Shown: piece by piece, positions 18,300-27,983 of the stretch
Layout of the letters: the number at the start of each line of letters is the position of its first letter
Numbering within the stretch: position 1 is the stretch's first letter
Origin: Mycobacterium scrofulaceum
GTDB taxonomy: Bacteria; Actinomycetota; Actinomycetes; Mycobacteriales; Mycobacteriaceae
Direction: 5' to 3'
NCBI RefSeq assembly: GCF_001667885.1
Contig: NZ_LZJW01000084.1
Coordinates: forward strand, 1-59,090
DNA length: 59,090 nucleotides
Notes under the pieces: model-generated
Seen by the model: only the letters and a program-made list of their open reading frames with translations
What the model was told of the DNA's origin: nothing
Databases searched by the model: none
Translations under genes and position numbers: made by a program

Positions 18300-20060
18300 C
18301 TACTGGTCAGGAGTCGAGCGATCGGGTTCGGTGCGCGGCCCGAATCCCTTCGGCGATTCCAGCGCCGTGGCGTGCCGTCCCACGTGCGCCTCGGCGCGCA
18401 GCCGCTCCACCATGTGCGGGTAGTGCAGCTCGAAAGCCGGGCGCTCCGAACGGATTCGGGGCAGCTCGGTGAAGTTGTGCCGCGGCGGCGGGCAGCTGGT
18501 CGCCCACTCCAGGGAGTTGCCGTAACCCCAAGGGTCGTCGACGGTCACGACCTCGCCGTAGCGCCAGCTCTTGAACACGTTCCAGACGAACGGGAACATC
18601 GACGCGCCCAGGATGAACGCACCAACGGTCGAGGCGATGTTGTACGGCTGGAAGCCGTCCGAGGGCAGGTAGTCGGCGTAGCGGCGCGGCATGCCCATGT
18701 CACCCAGCCAGTGCTGCACCAGGAAGGTGGTGTGGAAGCCGATGAACGTCAACCAGAAGTGCAGCTTGCCCAGCCGCTCGTCGAGCAGCCGGCCGGTCAT
18801 CTTGGGGAACCAGAAGTAGACACCGGCGAAGGTGGCGAACACGATCGTGCCGAACAGCACGTAGTGGAAGTGCGCGACCACAAAGTAGGTGTCGGTGACG
18901 TGGAAGTCCAGCGGCGGGCTGGCCAGCATCACGCCGGTCAGACCGCCCAGCAGGAAGGTCACCAGGAAGCCCACCGAGAACAGCATCGGTGTCTCGAAGG
19001 TGATCTGGCCCTTCCACATCGTGCCGATCCAGTTGAAGAACTTGATACCGGTCGGCACCGCGATCAGATACGTCATGAACGAAAAGAACGGCAGCAGAAC
19101 GGCTCCGGTGGCGAACATGTGGTGCGCCCACACCGCGACGGAGAGCGCGGCGATGGACAGCGTCGCGTAAACCAAAGTGGTGTAACCGAAGACGGGCTTG
19201 CGGGAGAACACCGGGATGATCTCGGTGATGATCCCGAAGAACGGCAGCGCGATGATGTACACCTCGGGATGGCCGAAGAACCAGAACAGGTGCTGCCACA
19301 GCAGGACCCCGCCGTTTGCGGCGTCATAGACGTGCGCTCCTAGATGCCGATCGGCGGCCAGGCCGAACAGCGCGGCGGTCAGGATCGGGAACGCGATCAG
19401 GATCAGGATCGACGTCACCAGGATGTTCCAGGTGAAGATCGGCATCCGGAACATCGTCATGCCGGGCGCGCGCATGCACACCACGGTGGTGATCATGTTG
19501 ACCGCACCCAGGATGGTGCCCAGACCGGCGACGATCAGGCCGGTGATCCACAGGTCCCCGCCGGCGCCCGGAGAGTGGACGGCGTCGGAGAGCGGCGTGT
19601 ACGCCGTCCAGCCGAAGTCGGCCGCGCCACCGGGGACGATGAAGCCGGCCGACGCGGTCAGGCCGCCGAAGAGGAACAGCCAGAACGAGAACGCATTCAG
19701 TCGCGGGAACGCCACGTCGGGAGCGCCGATCTGCAGCGGCAGCACCAGGTTGGCGAACCCGAACACGACCGGCGTCGCGTACAGCAGCAGCATGATCGTG
19801 CCGTGCATGGTGAACAGCTGGTTGTACTGCTCGTTGGACAGGAATTGCAGTCCCGGCGCGGCCAGCTCGGTGCGCATCAGCAGGGCCATCAGTCCGCCGA
19901 TGAAGAAGAAGACGAAGCAGGTGACCGTGTACATGATGCCGATCATCTTGTGATCGGTGGTCGTGATCAGTTTGTAGACGAGGTTCCCTTTGGGACCGGT
20001 CCGGTCCGGGTACGGGCGAACGGCCTCGAGTTCTCCCAAGGGGGGCGCTTCGGCTGTCAA
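18300..20060 (-). CDS. ctaD: Cytochrome c oxidase (aa3) subunit I CtaD
   Basis: Subunit I of the terminal oxidase in the plasma membrane holds haem a and the haem a3-CuB centre. The start is a TTG at 20060 giving [17 protein letters not shown], preceded by GGAGAAG; the longer frame to 20093 lacks family support. At 586 residues it has ~12 TM helices. Key motifs are [12 protein letters not shown] (haem a His), [15 protein letters not shown] (CuB His with the Tyr cross-link), WAHHMFATG, and [12 protein letters not shown] (haem a3 and a ligands). The C-terminal extension ending in the [10 protein letters not shown] region is mycobacterium-like. Divergent from fecB. Confidence 0.96.
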   Translation of the reverse strand: MTAEAPPLGELEAVRPYPDRTGPKGNLVYKLITTTDHKMIGIMYTVTCFVFFFIGGLMALLMRTELAAPGLQFLSNEQYNQLFTMHGTIMLLLYATPVVFGFANLVLPLQIGAPDVAFPRLNAFSFWLFLFGGLTASAGFIVPGGAADFGWTAYTPLSDAVHSPGAGGDLWITGLIVAGLGTILGAVNMITTVVCMRAPGMTMFRMPIFTWNILVTSILILIAFPILTAALFGLAADRHLGAHVYDAANGGVLLWQHLFWFFGHPEVYIIALPFFGIITEIIPVFSRKPVFGYTTLVYATLSIAALSVAVWAHHMFATGAVLLPFFSFMTYLIAVPTGIKFFNWIGTMWKGQITFETPMLFSVGFLVTFLLGGLTGVMLASPPLDFHVTDTYFVVAHFHYVLFGTIVFATFAGVYFWFPKMTGRLLDERLGKLHFWLTFIGFHTTFLVQHWLGDMGMPRRYADYLPSDGFQPYNIASTVGAFILGASMFPFVWNVFKSWRYGEVVTVDDPWGYGNSLEWATSCPPPRHNFTELPRIRSERPAFELHYPHMVERLRAEAHVGRHATALESPKGFGPRTEPDRSTPDQ

Positions 20061-20234
20061 CAGCTTCTCCAAACAGTTAGGACAGGGGCCCAAAAAACAG
20101 AGCTGACACGAATCTTAACCGCCGATCATGGCGACGTCAGGGCTGGTCCTACAAACTGTCGTAAACGGCTCGGCGGTGCGGCGTGTCGTTTCGGCGTGCC
20201 GGACGCGGGGCGCGCGGGTGTTAGCGTCTGACGC

Positions 20235-21341
20235 GTGCTTTTCGGCATGATCAGAACCGCTTTCCTGCGCGCGGTCGCCGCGCTGGCGGCGGCCGTCGCC
20301 GTCACCTGCAGCGGCTGCGGATCCGGCAAGCCCGCCACCTCGGCGACGACCCCCGCCCTGGTCACCCCCACCACCCAGATCGCGGGCGCCGGGGTGCTCG
20401 GCAACGACCGGCGACCGGACGATTCGTGCGCGCGGGATGCCGCGGCGGCCGACCCAGGACCGAAGACGCGGCAGGCCCACAACGCGGCCGGCGTGACACC
20501 GGACGTCGTGGAGGTTCCCGCGGAGCCGCAGCGCATCGTGGTGCTGTCCGGCGACCAGCTCGACGCCCTGTGCGCCCTGGGCCTGCAGTCGCGGGTGGTG
20601 GCCGCCGCCCTGCCGGACGGATCCGCGAGCCAGCCCGCCTACCTGGGCAATGCCGTGCATCCGATCCCCGGCGTCGGCACCCGCAGCAACCCGGACCTCG
20701 CCGGGATCGCGGCGAAACACCCCGACCTCATCCTGGGGTCACAGGGGCTGACTCCCAAGCTGTATCCCCAGCTCGCCGGGATCGCGCCGACGGTGTTCAC
20801 CGCGGCGCCCGGCGCCGCGTGGCAGGAGAACCTGCGCGGCGTGGGCGCCGCGACGTCGCGCGGCGCTGCGGCCGACGCGCTGCTCAATGGCTTTTCGCAG
20901 CGGGCGAGCGACATCGGCGCCCGGCATGACGCATCCCATTTCCAGGCGTCCATCGTGCAGCTGACCACCGATAAGATCCGCGTCTACGGCACCAACAACT
21001 TCCCGGCCAGCGTCCTGGGCGCGGTCGGGGTGGACCGGCCCGCGGCCCAGCGGTTCACCGACAAGCCCTACATCGAGATCGGCGCCACCGACGGCGACCT
21101 CGCCAAGAACCCGGACCTGTCCGCGGCCGACGCCGACGTCATCTACGTGTCGTGTGCGTCACCGGCGGCCGCCCAGCGCGCCGCCACCGTGCTGGACAGC
21201 AACCCCTGGCGCAAGCTTTCCGCCAACCACGACAACCGCGTCTACGTCGTCAACGACGAGGTCTGGCAGACCGGCGAGGGCCTGGTCGCCGCCCGGGGCA
21301 TCGTCGACGACCTGCGGCTGGTGAACGCCCCGATCAACTAG
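20235..21341 (+). CDS. fecB: Iron-siderophore/haem-binding lipoprotein FecB
   Basis: This 368-residue class III solute-binding protein starts at GTG. The signal peptide ends in a lipobox around VTCSGC, with Cys28 as lipid anchor. The binding lobe shows PQRIVVLSGDQLDALCALGLQSRVVAA (N-lobe) and HPDLILGSQG, then C-lobe elements VIYVSCASPAAAQRA and WRKLSANHDNRVYVVNDEVWQTGEG, as in FecB/FhuD-like ferric-siderophore receptors. It has no permease partner in the window. In M. tuberculosis FecB is implicated in iron or haem uptake. About 80 bases separate it from adhC on the same strand. Confidence 0.92.
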   Translation: MLFGMIRTAFLRAVAALAAAVAVTCSGCGSGKPATSATTPALVTPTTQIAGAGVLGNDRRPDDSCARDAAAADPGPKTRQAHNAAGVTPDVVEVPAEPQRIVVLSGDQLDALCALGLQSRVVAAALPDGSASQPAYLGNAVHPIPGVGTRSNPDLAGIAAKHPDLILGSQGLTPKLYPQLAGIAPTVFTAAPGAAWQENLRGVGAATSRGAAADALLNGFSQRASDIGARHDASHFQASIVQLTTDKIRVYGTNNFPASVLGAVGVDRPAAQRFTDKPYIEIGATDGDLAKNPDLSAADADVIYVSCASPAAAQRAATVLDSNPWRKLSANHDNRVYVVNDEVWQTGEGLVAARGIVDDLRLVNAPIN

Positions 21342-21420
21342 CGGCCGCCCGCCAGGTGGCCGCAGAACATTACCTTAGCTAAACTTCTTCAGGACGCATC
21401 GACATCGAAGAGGGATATCA

Positions 21421-22461
21421 ATGAGCACTGTTTCGGCCTATGCCGCCGCGTCGGCAACCGAACCGTTGACCAAGACCACCATTACCCGCCGCGACCCGGG
21501 CCCGCACGACGTCGCGATCGACATCAAATTCGCCGGCATCTGCCACTCGGACATCCACACCGTCAGGGGCGAGTGGGGCGAGCCGCACTACCCGCTGGTC
21601 GTCGGCCACGAGATCGCCGGCGTGGTGACCGCCGTCGGCCCCGAGGTCACCAAGCACAAGGTGGGCGACCGCGTCGGCGTGGGCTGCATGGTGGGCTCGT
21701 GCCGCGAATGCAGTAGCTGCCGGGCCGGGCTCGAGCAGTACTGCGAACGGGGCATGGTCGGCACCTACAACGCCATCGATCGGGACGGCACCGTGACGCA
21801 GGGCGGCTACAGCCAGGCGATCGTCGTCGACGAGAACTACGTCGTGCGCGTCCCCGACGCCCTGCCGCTGGACAAGGCGGCGCCGCTGCTGTGCGCCGGG
21901 ATCACGCTGTTCTCGCCGCTGCGGCACTGGAAGGCCGGCGAGGGCACCCGCCTGGCGATCATCGGCCTGGGCGGGCTGGGCCACATGGGCGTCAAACTGG
22001 GTGCCGCGATGGGCGCCCACGTGACCGTGCTGTCGCAGTCGCTGAAGAAGATGGAGGACGGGCTGCGCCTGGGCGCCAGCGAGTATTACGCCACCTCCGA
22101 CCGCGAGACGTTCCGCAAATTGCGCGGCAGCTTCGACCTGATCCTCAACACCGTCTCGGCCAACCTGAACTTGGCCGACTACCTGAAGCTGCTCAAAGTC
22201 GACGGCACGCTCGTCGAACTCGGCATCCCCGAGCACCCCATGGAGGTGCCGGCGTTCGCTCTCGCGTTGGCGCGCCGCAGCCTGTCCGGGTCGAACATCG
22301 GCGGGATCGCCGAAACCCAGGAGATGCTGGACTTCTGCGCCGAGCACGACGTGACGCCCGAAATCGAGCTGATCGAGCCGGATTACATCAACGAGGCCTA
22401 CGAGCGCGTCCTGGCAAGCGACGTGCGCTACCGCTTCGTCATCGACATCTCGAAGCTATGA
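21421..22461 (+). CDS. adhC: NADP-dependent, zinc-containing alcohol dehydrogenase AdhC
   Basis: This 346-residue medium-chain dehydrogenase belongs to the cinnamyl/YahK-like group. The catalytic Zn ligands are seen in GICHSDIHT and [10 protein letters not shown]. The structural Zn site is [15 protein letters not shown], the four-Cys lobe. The Rossmann motif is [23 protein letters not shown] (residues ~179-200). It reduces aldehydes or oxidises alcohols; the physiological substrate is not known. It follows fecB and ends in a 6-base convergent overlap with the DUF3349 gene. The start has GAAGAGGGA upstream. Confidence 0.93.
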   Translation: MSTVSAYAAASATEPLTKTTITRRDPGPHDVAIDIKFAGICHSDIHTVRGEWGEPHYPLVVGHEIAGVVTAVGPEVTKHKVGDRVGVGCMVGSCRECSSCRAGLEQYCERGMVGTYNAIDRDGTVTQGGYSQAIVVDENYVVRVPDALPLDKAAPLLCAGITLFSPLRHWKAGEGTRLAIIGLGGLGHMGVKLGAAMGAHVTVLSQSLKKMEDGLRLGASEYYATSDRETFRKLRGSFDLILNTVSANLNLADYLKLLKVDGTLVELGIPEHPMEVPAFALALARRSLSGSNIGGIAETQEMLDFCAEHDVTPEIELIEPDYINEAYERVLASDVRYRFVIDISKL

Positions 22462-22893
22462 CGCGACCTCGGACGGCGCGTCGGGTGCGCAGTCACGGGC
22501 GATGACCTCGGCCGCCTCGGCGTGCTCGTCGTCGGGGACGACCTCGCTGACGTCGATGCCGGCCAGCGGCCATCCGGCCGCGGCCAGCGTCGCGGCCACC
22601 CGGATGACGTTCTCCTTGCCGGCGTCGAACTGCGTCATGTCCGAGATGAATTCGGCGATCTCGTCGCGATCGATCGGGTGATCGATCGTCTCGGGTGACC
22701 CTTCCTTGGCGGTGATGTTGCGCACCACCTCCCGAATTTGGTCTTCGGTCAGCGGCGTGCTGCGGAGCAGGGCCATCAACGGCACGCGGTCCGGGCCGGG
22801 CACGCCGTTCGGGTAGCCGACCTGCAGCCACCGAATGACGGAACGGCAGAAGTGGTGGCGGTGATCCTTCTCAGCGGAGGCGGGTTTCGTCAC
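22456..22893 (-). CDS. DUF3349 protein (Rv3046c-like)
   Basis: From the GTG at 22893 the protein has 145 residues; GTG at 22920 or a downstream start is possible, so the N-terminus is uncertain. It shows the DUF3349 features: [33 protein letters not shown], i.e. W...GYP.GVP..D..PL.ALL...L..D...., followed by an acidic helical C-terminus with ISDMTQF and [13 protein letters not shown]. No signal peptide. The family has no proven function; solved structures are small helical domains. Convergent overlap with adhC by 6 bases. Confidence 0.8.
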   Translation of the reverse strand: MTKPASAEKDHRHHFCRSVIRWLQVGYPNGVPGPDRVPLMALLRSTPLTEDQIREVVRNITAKEGSPETIDHPIDRDEIAEFISDMTQFDAGKENVIRVAATLAAAGWPLAGIDVSEVVPDDEHAEAAEVIARDCAPDAPSEVAS

Positions 22894-23047
22894 CAGAACA
22901 GTGTCGGGCAGTGGCAGCACCCGCGCTAGCGAGCCGTCCCTGGATCCCCACTATTCACTGGCCGTTCATGGCCCGAACACCTGCGCGTCGGGCCCGGCGC
23001 TTGCGGTTAAAGACCACTTTGTCGTCGCCCCTCCCTACGATCGAGGC

Positions 23048-23623
23048 GTGCTCACCGCACTCGTCGTGATCCCGCTTGCCTGCGGACTGTTCGTCGGCGT
23101 CGCCGAACACAGCCCGGGAATGGGGTTTCAGGCGTTCTACCTGATGCTGCTGCTCGAGGTGCTGGTCGGCTGGTCGACCAAGCGCCGATGGCCGCGTGGC
23201 GGGCGCGCCGACGCCTCCATGCGGGCGATCGACGCCATGGATGGGGTCGAGTTCGAGGGCTATGTGGCCGCACGCCTGCGCCGGGCAGGCTGGCGGGTGA
23301 CGTTCACCCCGCCGGTCGGCGACTATGGCGTCGACCTGATCGCCGAGCAGGACGGCCACTGCGTCGCGGTCCAGTGCAAGCGCTACGGCAAATCGGTGGG
23401 TGTCGCGGCCGTCCAGCAGGTGGTCTCCGGCGCACGCCACCACGGGTGCGCCAGGAGCATCGTGGTGAGTAATCAGGAATTCACCAGGGCCGCAAAGCTT
23501 TTGGCACACACCCACGGCTGCCAGTTGATCGGCCGCAAGGTCCTGCAGGCCTGGGTGCCGCCACCGGCGGGCAGCGCTAAGAGCTCGCCGGGAAGAAAAT
23601 CCGCGCAGCCGGTGTCTGAATAG
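23048..23623 (+). CDS. Membrane-anchored Mrr-like restriction endonuclease domain protein
   Basis: This 191-residue protein starts at GTG 23048. Two N-terminal hydrophobic segments (about residues 3-20 and 27-44) form a membrane anchor. The rest is an Mrr_cat PD-(D/E)XK nuclease domain: MDGVEFEGYVAARLRRAGW, then GDYGVDLIAEQDG and VAVQCKRYG, containing the catalytic D...(Q)xK set. A Ser/Lys-rich tail follows. A restriction-endonuclease fold tethered to the membrane could act on incoming or damaged DNA; this is inferred. The gene lies between the DUF3349 gene and the repeat protein. Its M. tuberculosis equivalent is not obvious to me, so it may be accessory. Confidence 0.85.
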   Translation: MLTALVVIPLACGLFVGVAEHSPGMGFQAFYLMLLLEVLVGWSTKRRWPRGGRADASMRAIDAMDGVEFEGYVAARLRRAGWRVTFTPPVGDYGVDLIAEQDGHCVAVQCKRYGKSVGVAAVQQVVSGARHHGCARSIVVSNQEFTRAAKLLAHTHGCQLIGRKVLQAWVPPPAGSAKSSPGRKSAQPVSE

Positions 23624-23626
23624 TAG

Positions 23627-23674
23627 ATCGGGCCGGCCCCAGTCCCTCCCCCCCGACGGTGCGGCCGGCCCGAT
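23627..23674 (+). terminator. Strong intrinsic-type hairpin after the Mrr-like gene
   Basis: Perfect 12-bp arms ATCGGGCCGGCC (23627-23638) and GGCCGGCCCGAT (23663-23674) with a 24-base loop follow the stop codon by 3 bases, and a pyrimidine-rich TCTCTT comes next. This is the clearest terminator-like structure in the window. Confidence 0.75.
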
Positions 23675-23820
23675 TCTCTTAATCGGGGACCTGACTCAAA
23701 GCCTGTAGGTGTGCCGATGCCCTTTCCGCGACGGCGGAGCCCAAGGCGAGTCGACCGTTTAAAGCTCGAGGTCAAGGTCAATCTTCTAGATCTGCAGGTT
23801 TCCTGATGGGAGGTCCTTCG

Positions 23821-24207
23821 ATGAGCATGCTTATGCGCCGCATGGCGGGCGTCGTCATGATGGCAATAGCGCCCATGACCTACGTGGCAGCGGTGTCTGC
23901 GGGGACGGCTTCGGCTCAACCCCCCGATTGCGGCCCCGGCAACTGGTGGAACCCGGGAGCCAACGCCTGCCAACCATTAGGGACACCGCCACCCGATTGC
24001 GGCCCCGGCAACTGGTGGAACCCGGGAGCCAATGCCTGCCAACCGTTAGGGACACCGCCACCCGATTGCGGCCCCGGCAACTGGTGGAACCCGGGGACCA
24101 ATGCCTGCCAGCCGTTGGGCACACCGCCCCCGGATTGCGGCCCCGGCAACTGGTGGGACCCCGGCGCTAATGTGTGCCGACCCGTCGCGCCACCTCCGCC
24201 GTCCTAA
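23821..24207 (+). CDS. Secreted protein of four WW/Cys tandem repeats
   Basis: This 128-residue protein starts at ATG 23821 with GGGAGG 7 bases upstream. The signal peptide (residues 1-32) ends in an ASA|Q type site. The whole mature protein is four 23-residue units containing DCGPGNWW, a central NPGANAC and PLGTPP, ending in a Pro-rich tail. Each unit has two Cys that could pair in a disulfide and two Trp. The last unit is the most diverged (WWDPGANVCRP). I recognise the motif type from other mycobacterial exported proteins but know no function. Surface binding or wall interaction is speculative. Confidence 0.85.
   Translation: MSMLMRRMAGVVMMAIAPMTYVAAVSAGTASAQPPDCGPGNWWNPGANACQPLGTPPPDCGPGNWWNPGANACQPLGTPPPDCGPGNWWNPGTNACQPLGTPPPDCGPGNWWDPGANVCRPVAPPPPS
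23923..24198. repeat. Four 69-bp in-frame tandem repeats
   Basis: Units start at 23923, 23992, 24061 and 24130, each exactly 69 bases, inside the secreted repeat protein. The first three units differ at only a few bases, the fourth more. Near-identity at silent positions implies recent expansion or homogenisation, so copy number may vary between strains. Confidence 0.92.
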
Positions 24208-24228
24208 AGCCGGAGGCGACTGGGGGCC

Positions 24229-25215
<987 letters not shown>

Positions 25216-25391
25216 TCACACGCCGTTTTGCCTGAGGGACGTCAGGCTCCAAACACTACCCCTGGGGTACGACAACGCGGCGGAACACAAGAAGTTGTGT
25301 TTGCGTGTCGTGCCGGGATTCCGCGTTCGGGTCACTCCCCCAAGTATGACGCGATCGCCGCGGACGGAAGCTACCCGAGCGCCCGGCCTGG

Positions 25392-25409
25392 ATGTACCAT
25401 TTGGTACAT
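25392..25409. promoter_or_regulatory. 18-bp palindromic operator overlapping the SRPBCC start codon
   Basis: Arms ATGTACCA (25392-25399) and TGGTACAT (25402-25409) are a perfect inverted repeat with a TT centre. The right arm contains the first two bases of the SRPBCC ATG (25408-25410). No Shine-Dalgarno precedes that ATG, so the mRNA may be leaderless and the repressor would sit on the transcription start. The downstream overlapping TetR gene is the natural candidate for the binding protein. Confidence 0.7.
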
Positions 25410-25854
25410 GTTTACCGAAGACAGTATCGAGATCGACGCACCGCCGCAGCGGGTGTGGGAGGTCTTCAGCGACGTCCAGCGCTGGCCCGAGTGGACCGCC
25501 TCGGTGACGTCGCTGGTCGGCCGGGATGGGCCCGCGCTCGAGGTCGGCAGGCGGTTCGCGATCAAGCAGCCCGGTATGGCGAAGCTGGTCTGGAAGGTCA
25601 CCGAGATCGAGCCCGGCTCGTCGTGGACGTGGGTCCAGCGCTCCCCCGGTGCGCTGGTGAGCGCCCGGCACGACGTCATCGCGCTGCCCGGCGGCCGCAC
25701 GTTGGTGCGTCAGCAACTGGATCAGCGCGGTGTGTTCGGCGCGCTGGTCGGCCGGCTGATGGCCAACAAGACCAAGCGATTCCTCAAGCTCGAGGCTCAA
25801 GGACTCAAGGCCCGGTCTGAGCAACTCAGCCGTGCCGATGGCGCGCACTCCTGA
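25408..25854 (+). CDS. SRPBCC (START/polyketide-cyclase-like) family protein
   Basis: This 148-residue cytoplasmic protein has the helix-grip fold signature: FTEDSIEIDAPPQRVWEVFSDVQRWPEWTASVTSL at the N-terminus (IDAP...VW.....D...WP.W), ending in a long C-terminal helix GALVGRLMANKTKRFLKLEAQGLK. Such proteins bind small hydrophobic ligands. The start is the ATG within a palindromic operator. It overlaps the TetR gene that follows, so the pair is a ligand-binding protein with its own regulator. I have no memory of an equivalent here in M. tuberculosis, so this looks like an insertion. Confidence 0.88.
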   Translation: MFTEDSIEIDAPPQRVWEVFSDVQRWPEWTASVTSLVGRDGPALEVGRRFAIKQPGMAKLVWKVTEIEPGSSWTWVQRSPGALVSARHDVIALPGGRTLVRQQLDQRGVFGALVGRLMANKTKRFLKLEAQGLKARSEQLSRADGAHS

Positions 25855-26380
25855 CTCCGAACGGCGCCGGCAGTTGCTCGACGCGCTCGTCGCCGAGTTC
25901 GCGGCGGGCGGTGTCGGCGACCGATCGCTGCGCGACGTGGCCGCCGCGGTGGGCACCAGCCACCGAATGCTGTTGCATCACTTCGGTTCTCGCGAGGATA
26001 TGCTGCTGGCGGTCGTCGAGGAGGTGGAGCGCCGCCAGATGGGTGTCCTGGCCGACTTGCCCCGCACCCCGGCGGAGGGCTTCGCGGCGATGTGGGCCGA
26101 CGTCCGGCGACCCGAGTTGCGTCAATGGGAGCGCCTCTTCTTCGAGTGCTACGCCCGCGCCGCGCAGGGCGAAAGACCTTTCGCCCGAATGGTTCCCGGC
26201 GCGGTCGACGGGTGGCTCGCGGAAATCGCTGCGCTGGACGGTGATTCGGACCCCGCGCTGGCCCGGCTCGGGCTCGCCGTCATCCGCGGCCTGCTGCTGG
26301 ATCTCGCCGGCACCGACGACCAGGCCGGCGTGGACGCCGCCGCGCACGCCTTCACCGAACTCCTCAGGCGCGAAAGCTGA
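25838..26380 (+). CDS. TetR-family regulator co-transcribed with the SRPBCC gene
   Basis: This 180-residue protein starts at ATG 25838 (MARTPDSERRRQ), or GTG 25832; both overlap the SRPBCC gene. The N-terminal HTH is recognisable: RRRQLLDALVAEFAAGGVGDRSLRDVAAAVGTSHRMLLHHFGSREDML, with the usual T/S..H...HF.S.E.L turn. The C-terminal ligand domain is not assignable to a subfamily. It likely binds the palindrome at the SRPBCC start and represses its own operon (inference from gene order). A 6-base gap separates its stop from the convergent TetR gene. Confidence 0.85.
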   Translation: MARTPDSERRRQLLDALVAEFAAGGVGDRSLRDVAAAVGTSHRMLLHHFGSREDMLLAVVEEVERRQMGVLADLPRTPAEGFAAMWADVRRPELRQWERLFFECYARAAQGERPFARMVPGAVDGWLAEIAALDGDSDPALARLGLAVIRGLLLDLAGTDDQAGVDAAAHAFTELLRRES

Positions 26381-26386
26381 TCCGCA

Positions 26387-26962
26387 TCACTTCCCCTTGG
26401 GCAACAGCGCGATGATCGTGTCCACAAGCTCTTCGGCGTCGGTGTGCCACTTGTCCAAATCGAGGTGGCCGCTGAGGTCCAAGCCGGTGATGCCGTGGGC
26501 GGTGGTGAGCAGCAGCGCGCCGTAGAGCCGCGCCCGGCTGGGACCGGTGATGCGGCCCACGATGCCCAGGAACAGGTCCTGTGTCCGCTCGGCGGCCCGC
26601 ACCGCCGCCTCGGGGGGCTCACCCGGGGGCGGGGTGAACATCAGTCGGTAGAGATGCGGCCGGTCGCGGCCGAGGGCGATCAGCGAGAGCAGACCGGAAC
26701 GCAAGGTGACCTCGGGCGGGTCGTCGCTGGCGGCCAACACCTCGAGAGCATCGCCCAATTCGCTCAGCGCGTTCGTGGCGAGGACGGTGAGCAGCGATTG
26801 CTTGTCGGCGAAGTGGCGGTATGCGGCCGAGCGCGACACGCCGCTGCGGGCCCCCACCTCGCGCAGCGTCACGGCCTCGACTCCGCCGAGGTCGAGCAGC
26901 ACCTCCGCGGCCTCGAGGAGCGAACGGCGAGTGGCCGCCGCACTCTCCGCACGTGTCGTCAC
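26387..26962 (-). CDS. TetR-family regulator divergent from the SDR gene
   Basis: From GTG 26962 (VTTRAESAAATRRSLLEAA) the protein has 191 residues; the frame is open to 27001. HTH: VEAVTLREVGARSGVSRSAAYRHFADKQSLL. The C-terminal domain matches the TetR_C_13/25-like type with LYRLMFTPPPGEPPEA, common in mycobacterial regulators of SDR or oxidoreductase genes. It is transcribed divergently from the SDR at 27055 across a 92-base region with two matching palindromes, the standard arrangement for autoregulation plus control of the SDR. Confidence 0.87.
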   Translation of the reverse strand: MTTRAESAAATRRSLLEAAEVLLDLGGVEAVTLREVGARSGVSRSAAYRHFADKQSLLTVLATNALSELGDALEVLAASDDPPEVTLRSGLLSLIALGRDRPHLYRLMFTPPPGEPPEAAVRAAERTQDLFLGIVGRITGPSRARLYGALLLTTAHGITGLDLSGHLDLDKWHTDAEELVDTIIALLPKGK

Positions 26963-26987
26963 CCGCCGAGCATATGACGGCGGTTGA

Positions 26988-27039
26988 GTTGACAACGTCA
27001 ACCAAGCTGTTAGGTTGAGATGACAGCGTCAACTCAACC
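26988..27039. promoter_or_regulatory. Twin operators and promoter between TetR and SDR genes
   Basis: Operator 1 (26988-27002) has GTTGAC and GTCAAC around a 3-base centre. Operator 2 (27013-27039) is a near-perfect 27-bp palindrome with outer arms GGTTGAG/CTCAACC and an inner TGAC/GTCA. Both share the TGAC-NNN-GTCA core. TTGACA at 26989-26994 could be a -35 box for the SDR gene with a weak -10 (TAGGTT, 27011-27016), so a bound TetR would block transcription. Confidence 0.7.
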
Positions 27040-27054
27040 GTTCTGGAGACCGCC

Positions 27055-27963
27055 ATGACTTCCCCGCATTCCACCGACCGCAACCAGCTGATCGTCGTGA
27101 CCGGCGCATCGACCGGCATGGGCGCCGCAACCGCAAGGCTATTGGCCCGCAATGGTTTTCACGTTCTCGCCGGTGTGCGTCGCGACGTCGACGCCGACGC
27201 GCTGCGGGCCGACCGCATCGAACCGCACATCCTGGATATCACGGTCGAGTCGGACGTGGCCGCAATCGCCGAGCGCGTGGCGAACGATCCACTGCACCGT
27301 CCCCTGCGCGCGCTGGTCAACAACGCCGGGATAGCGATCAATGCGCCGGTGGAGACGTTGCCGGTGGCGCAGTGGCGCAAGCAGTTCGAGGTCAACCTGT
27401 TCGGACACATCGCGATGACTCAGGCGCTGCTGCCGGCGCTGTTGGCCGGCAAAGGCACCGTCGTGAACATCAGTTCCGTCGGCGGGAAGGTCGTCTTGCC
27501 GACCTACGGCGCATACGCCGGTTCGAAGTTCGCGCTCGAGGCGGTCAGCGATGCGCTGCGCCGCGAGGTCGGCGATCTCGGGCTGAAGGTCGTCGTCGTC
27601 GAACCCGGCGCGGTCAGAACCGAAATGGCCGAGCGGGGAATCGCCACCGCGCAGGCACTGATGGCCGACATGACCGCCGCCCAGCTCGAGCGCTACGACG
27701 CGCTCGCGGCAGCCGTCACCGCCCAGGCCCGATCGTTCGGCCAGGATGGCGTCTCCGCCGAACACGCCGCCAGGGTCATCGTCAAGGCGGCGACCACGCC
27801 CCGTCCCAGGACCCGATACACCATCGGTCGCGACGCCGCGATCCTCACGCGGGTCAGCCGGGTCGTCTCCGACCGGGTGCTGGATCGCATCGTGCGAATG
27901 AGCCTTCGCTCATTCGCGAAAGGCTCGCAGTCAAGCGAATGGCAAAGCGCCGCAACCGCATAG
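27055..27963 (+). CDS. Short-chain dehydrogenase/reductase (classical SDR)
   Basis: This 302-residue cytoplasmic oxidoreductase has the classical SDR set: cofactor motif VTGASTGMGAATARLL (residues ~13-28), a region DVDADALRADRIEPHILDI for cofactor choice, NNAGIA, and the catalytic Ser in VNISSVGGKV with Tyr-X3-Lys in YGAYAGSKFALEAVSDALRRE. The substrate is unknown. It is driven from the palindromic TetR region just upstream. A GGAG precedes the ATG. The C-terminus extends beyond the core with a basic stretch. Confidence 0.9.
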   Translation: MTSPHSTDRNQLIVVTGASTGMGAATARLLARNGFHVLAGVRRDVDADALRADRIEPHILDITVESDVAAIAERVANDPLHRPLRALVNNAGIAINAPVETLPVAQWRKQFEVNLFGHIAMTQALLPALLAGKGTVVNISSVGGKVVLPTYGAYAGSKFALEAVSDALRREVGDLGLKVVVVEPGAVRTEMAERGIATAQALMADMTAAQLERYDALAAAVTAQARSFGQDGVSAEHAARVIVKAATTPRPRTRYTIGRDAAILTRVSRVVSDRVLDRIVRMSLRSFAKGSQSSEWQSAATA

Positions 27964-27983
27964 CGGCGGCTACGGCTCGCCGA

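Noticed and set aside
21371..21387. Possible IdeR iron box before adhC (TTACCTTAGCTAAACTT)
   Set aside because: The core TTAGCTAA lacks the central base of the IdeR consensus and the flanks do not match; fecB, the iron gene, has no such box.
23923..24198. CRISPR array
   Set aside because: The 69-bp units are contiguous, without spacers, and are in frame within a secreted protein.
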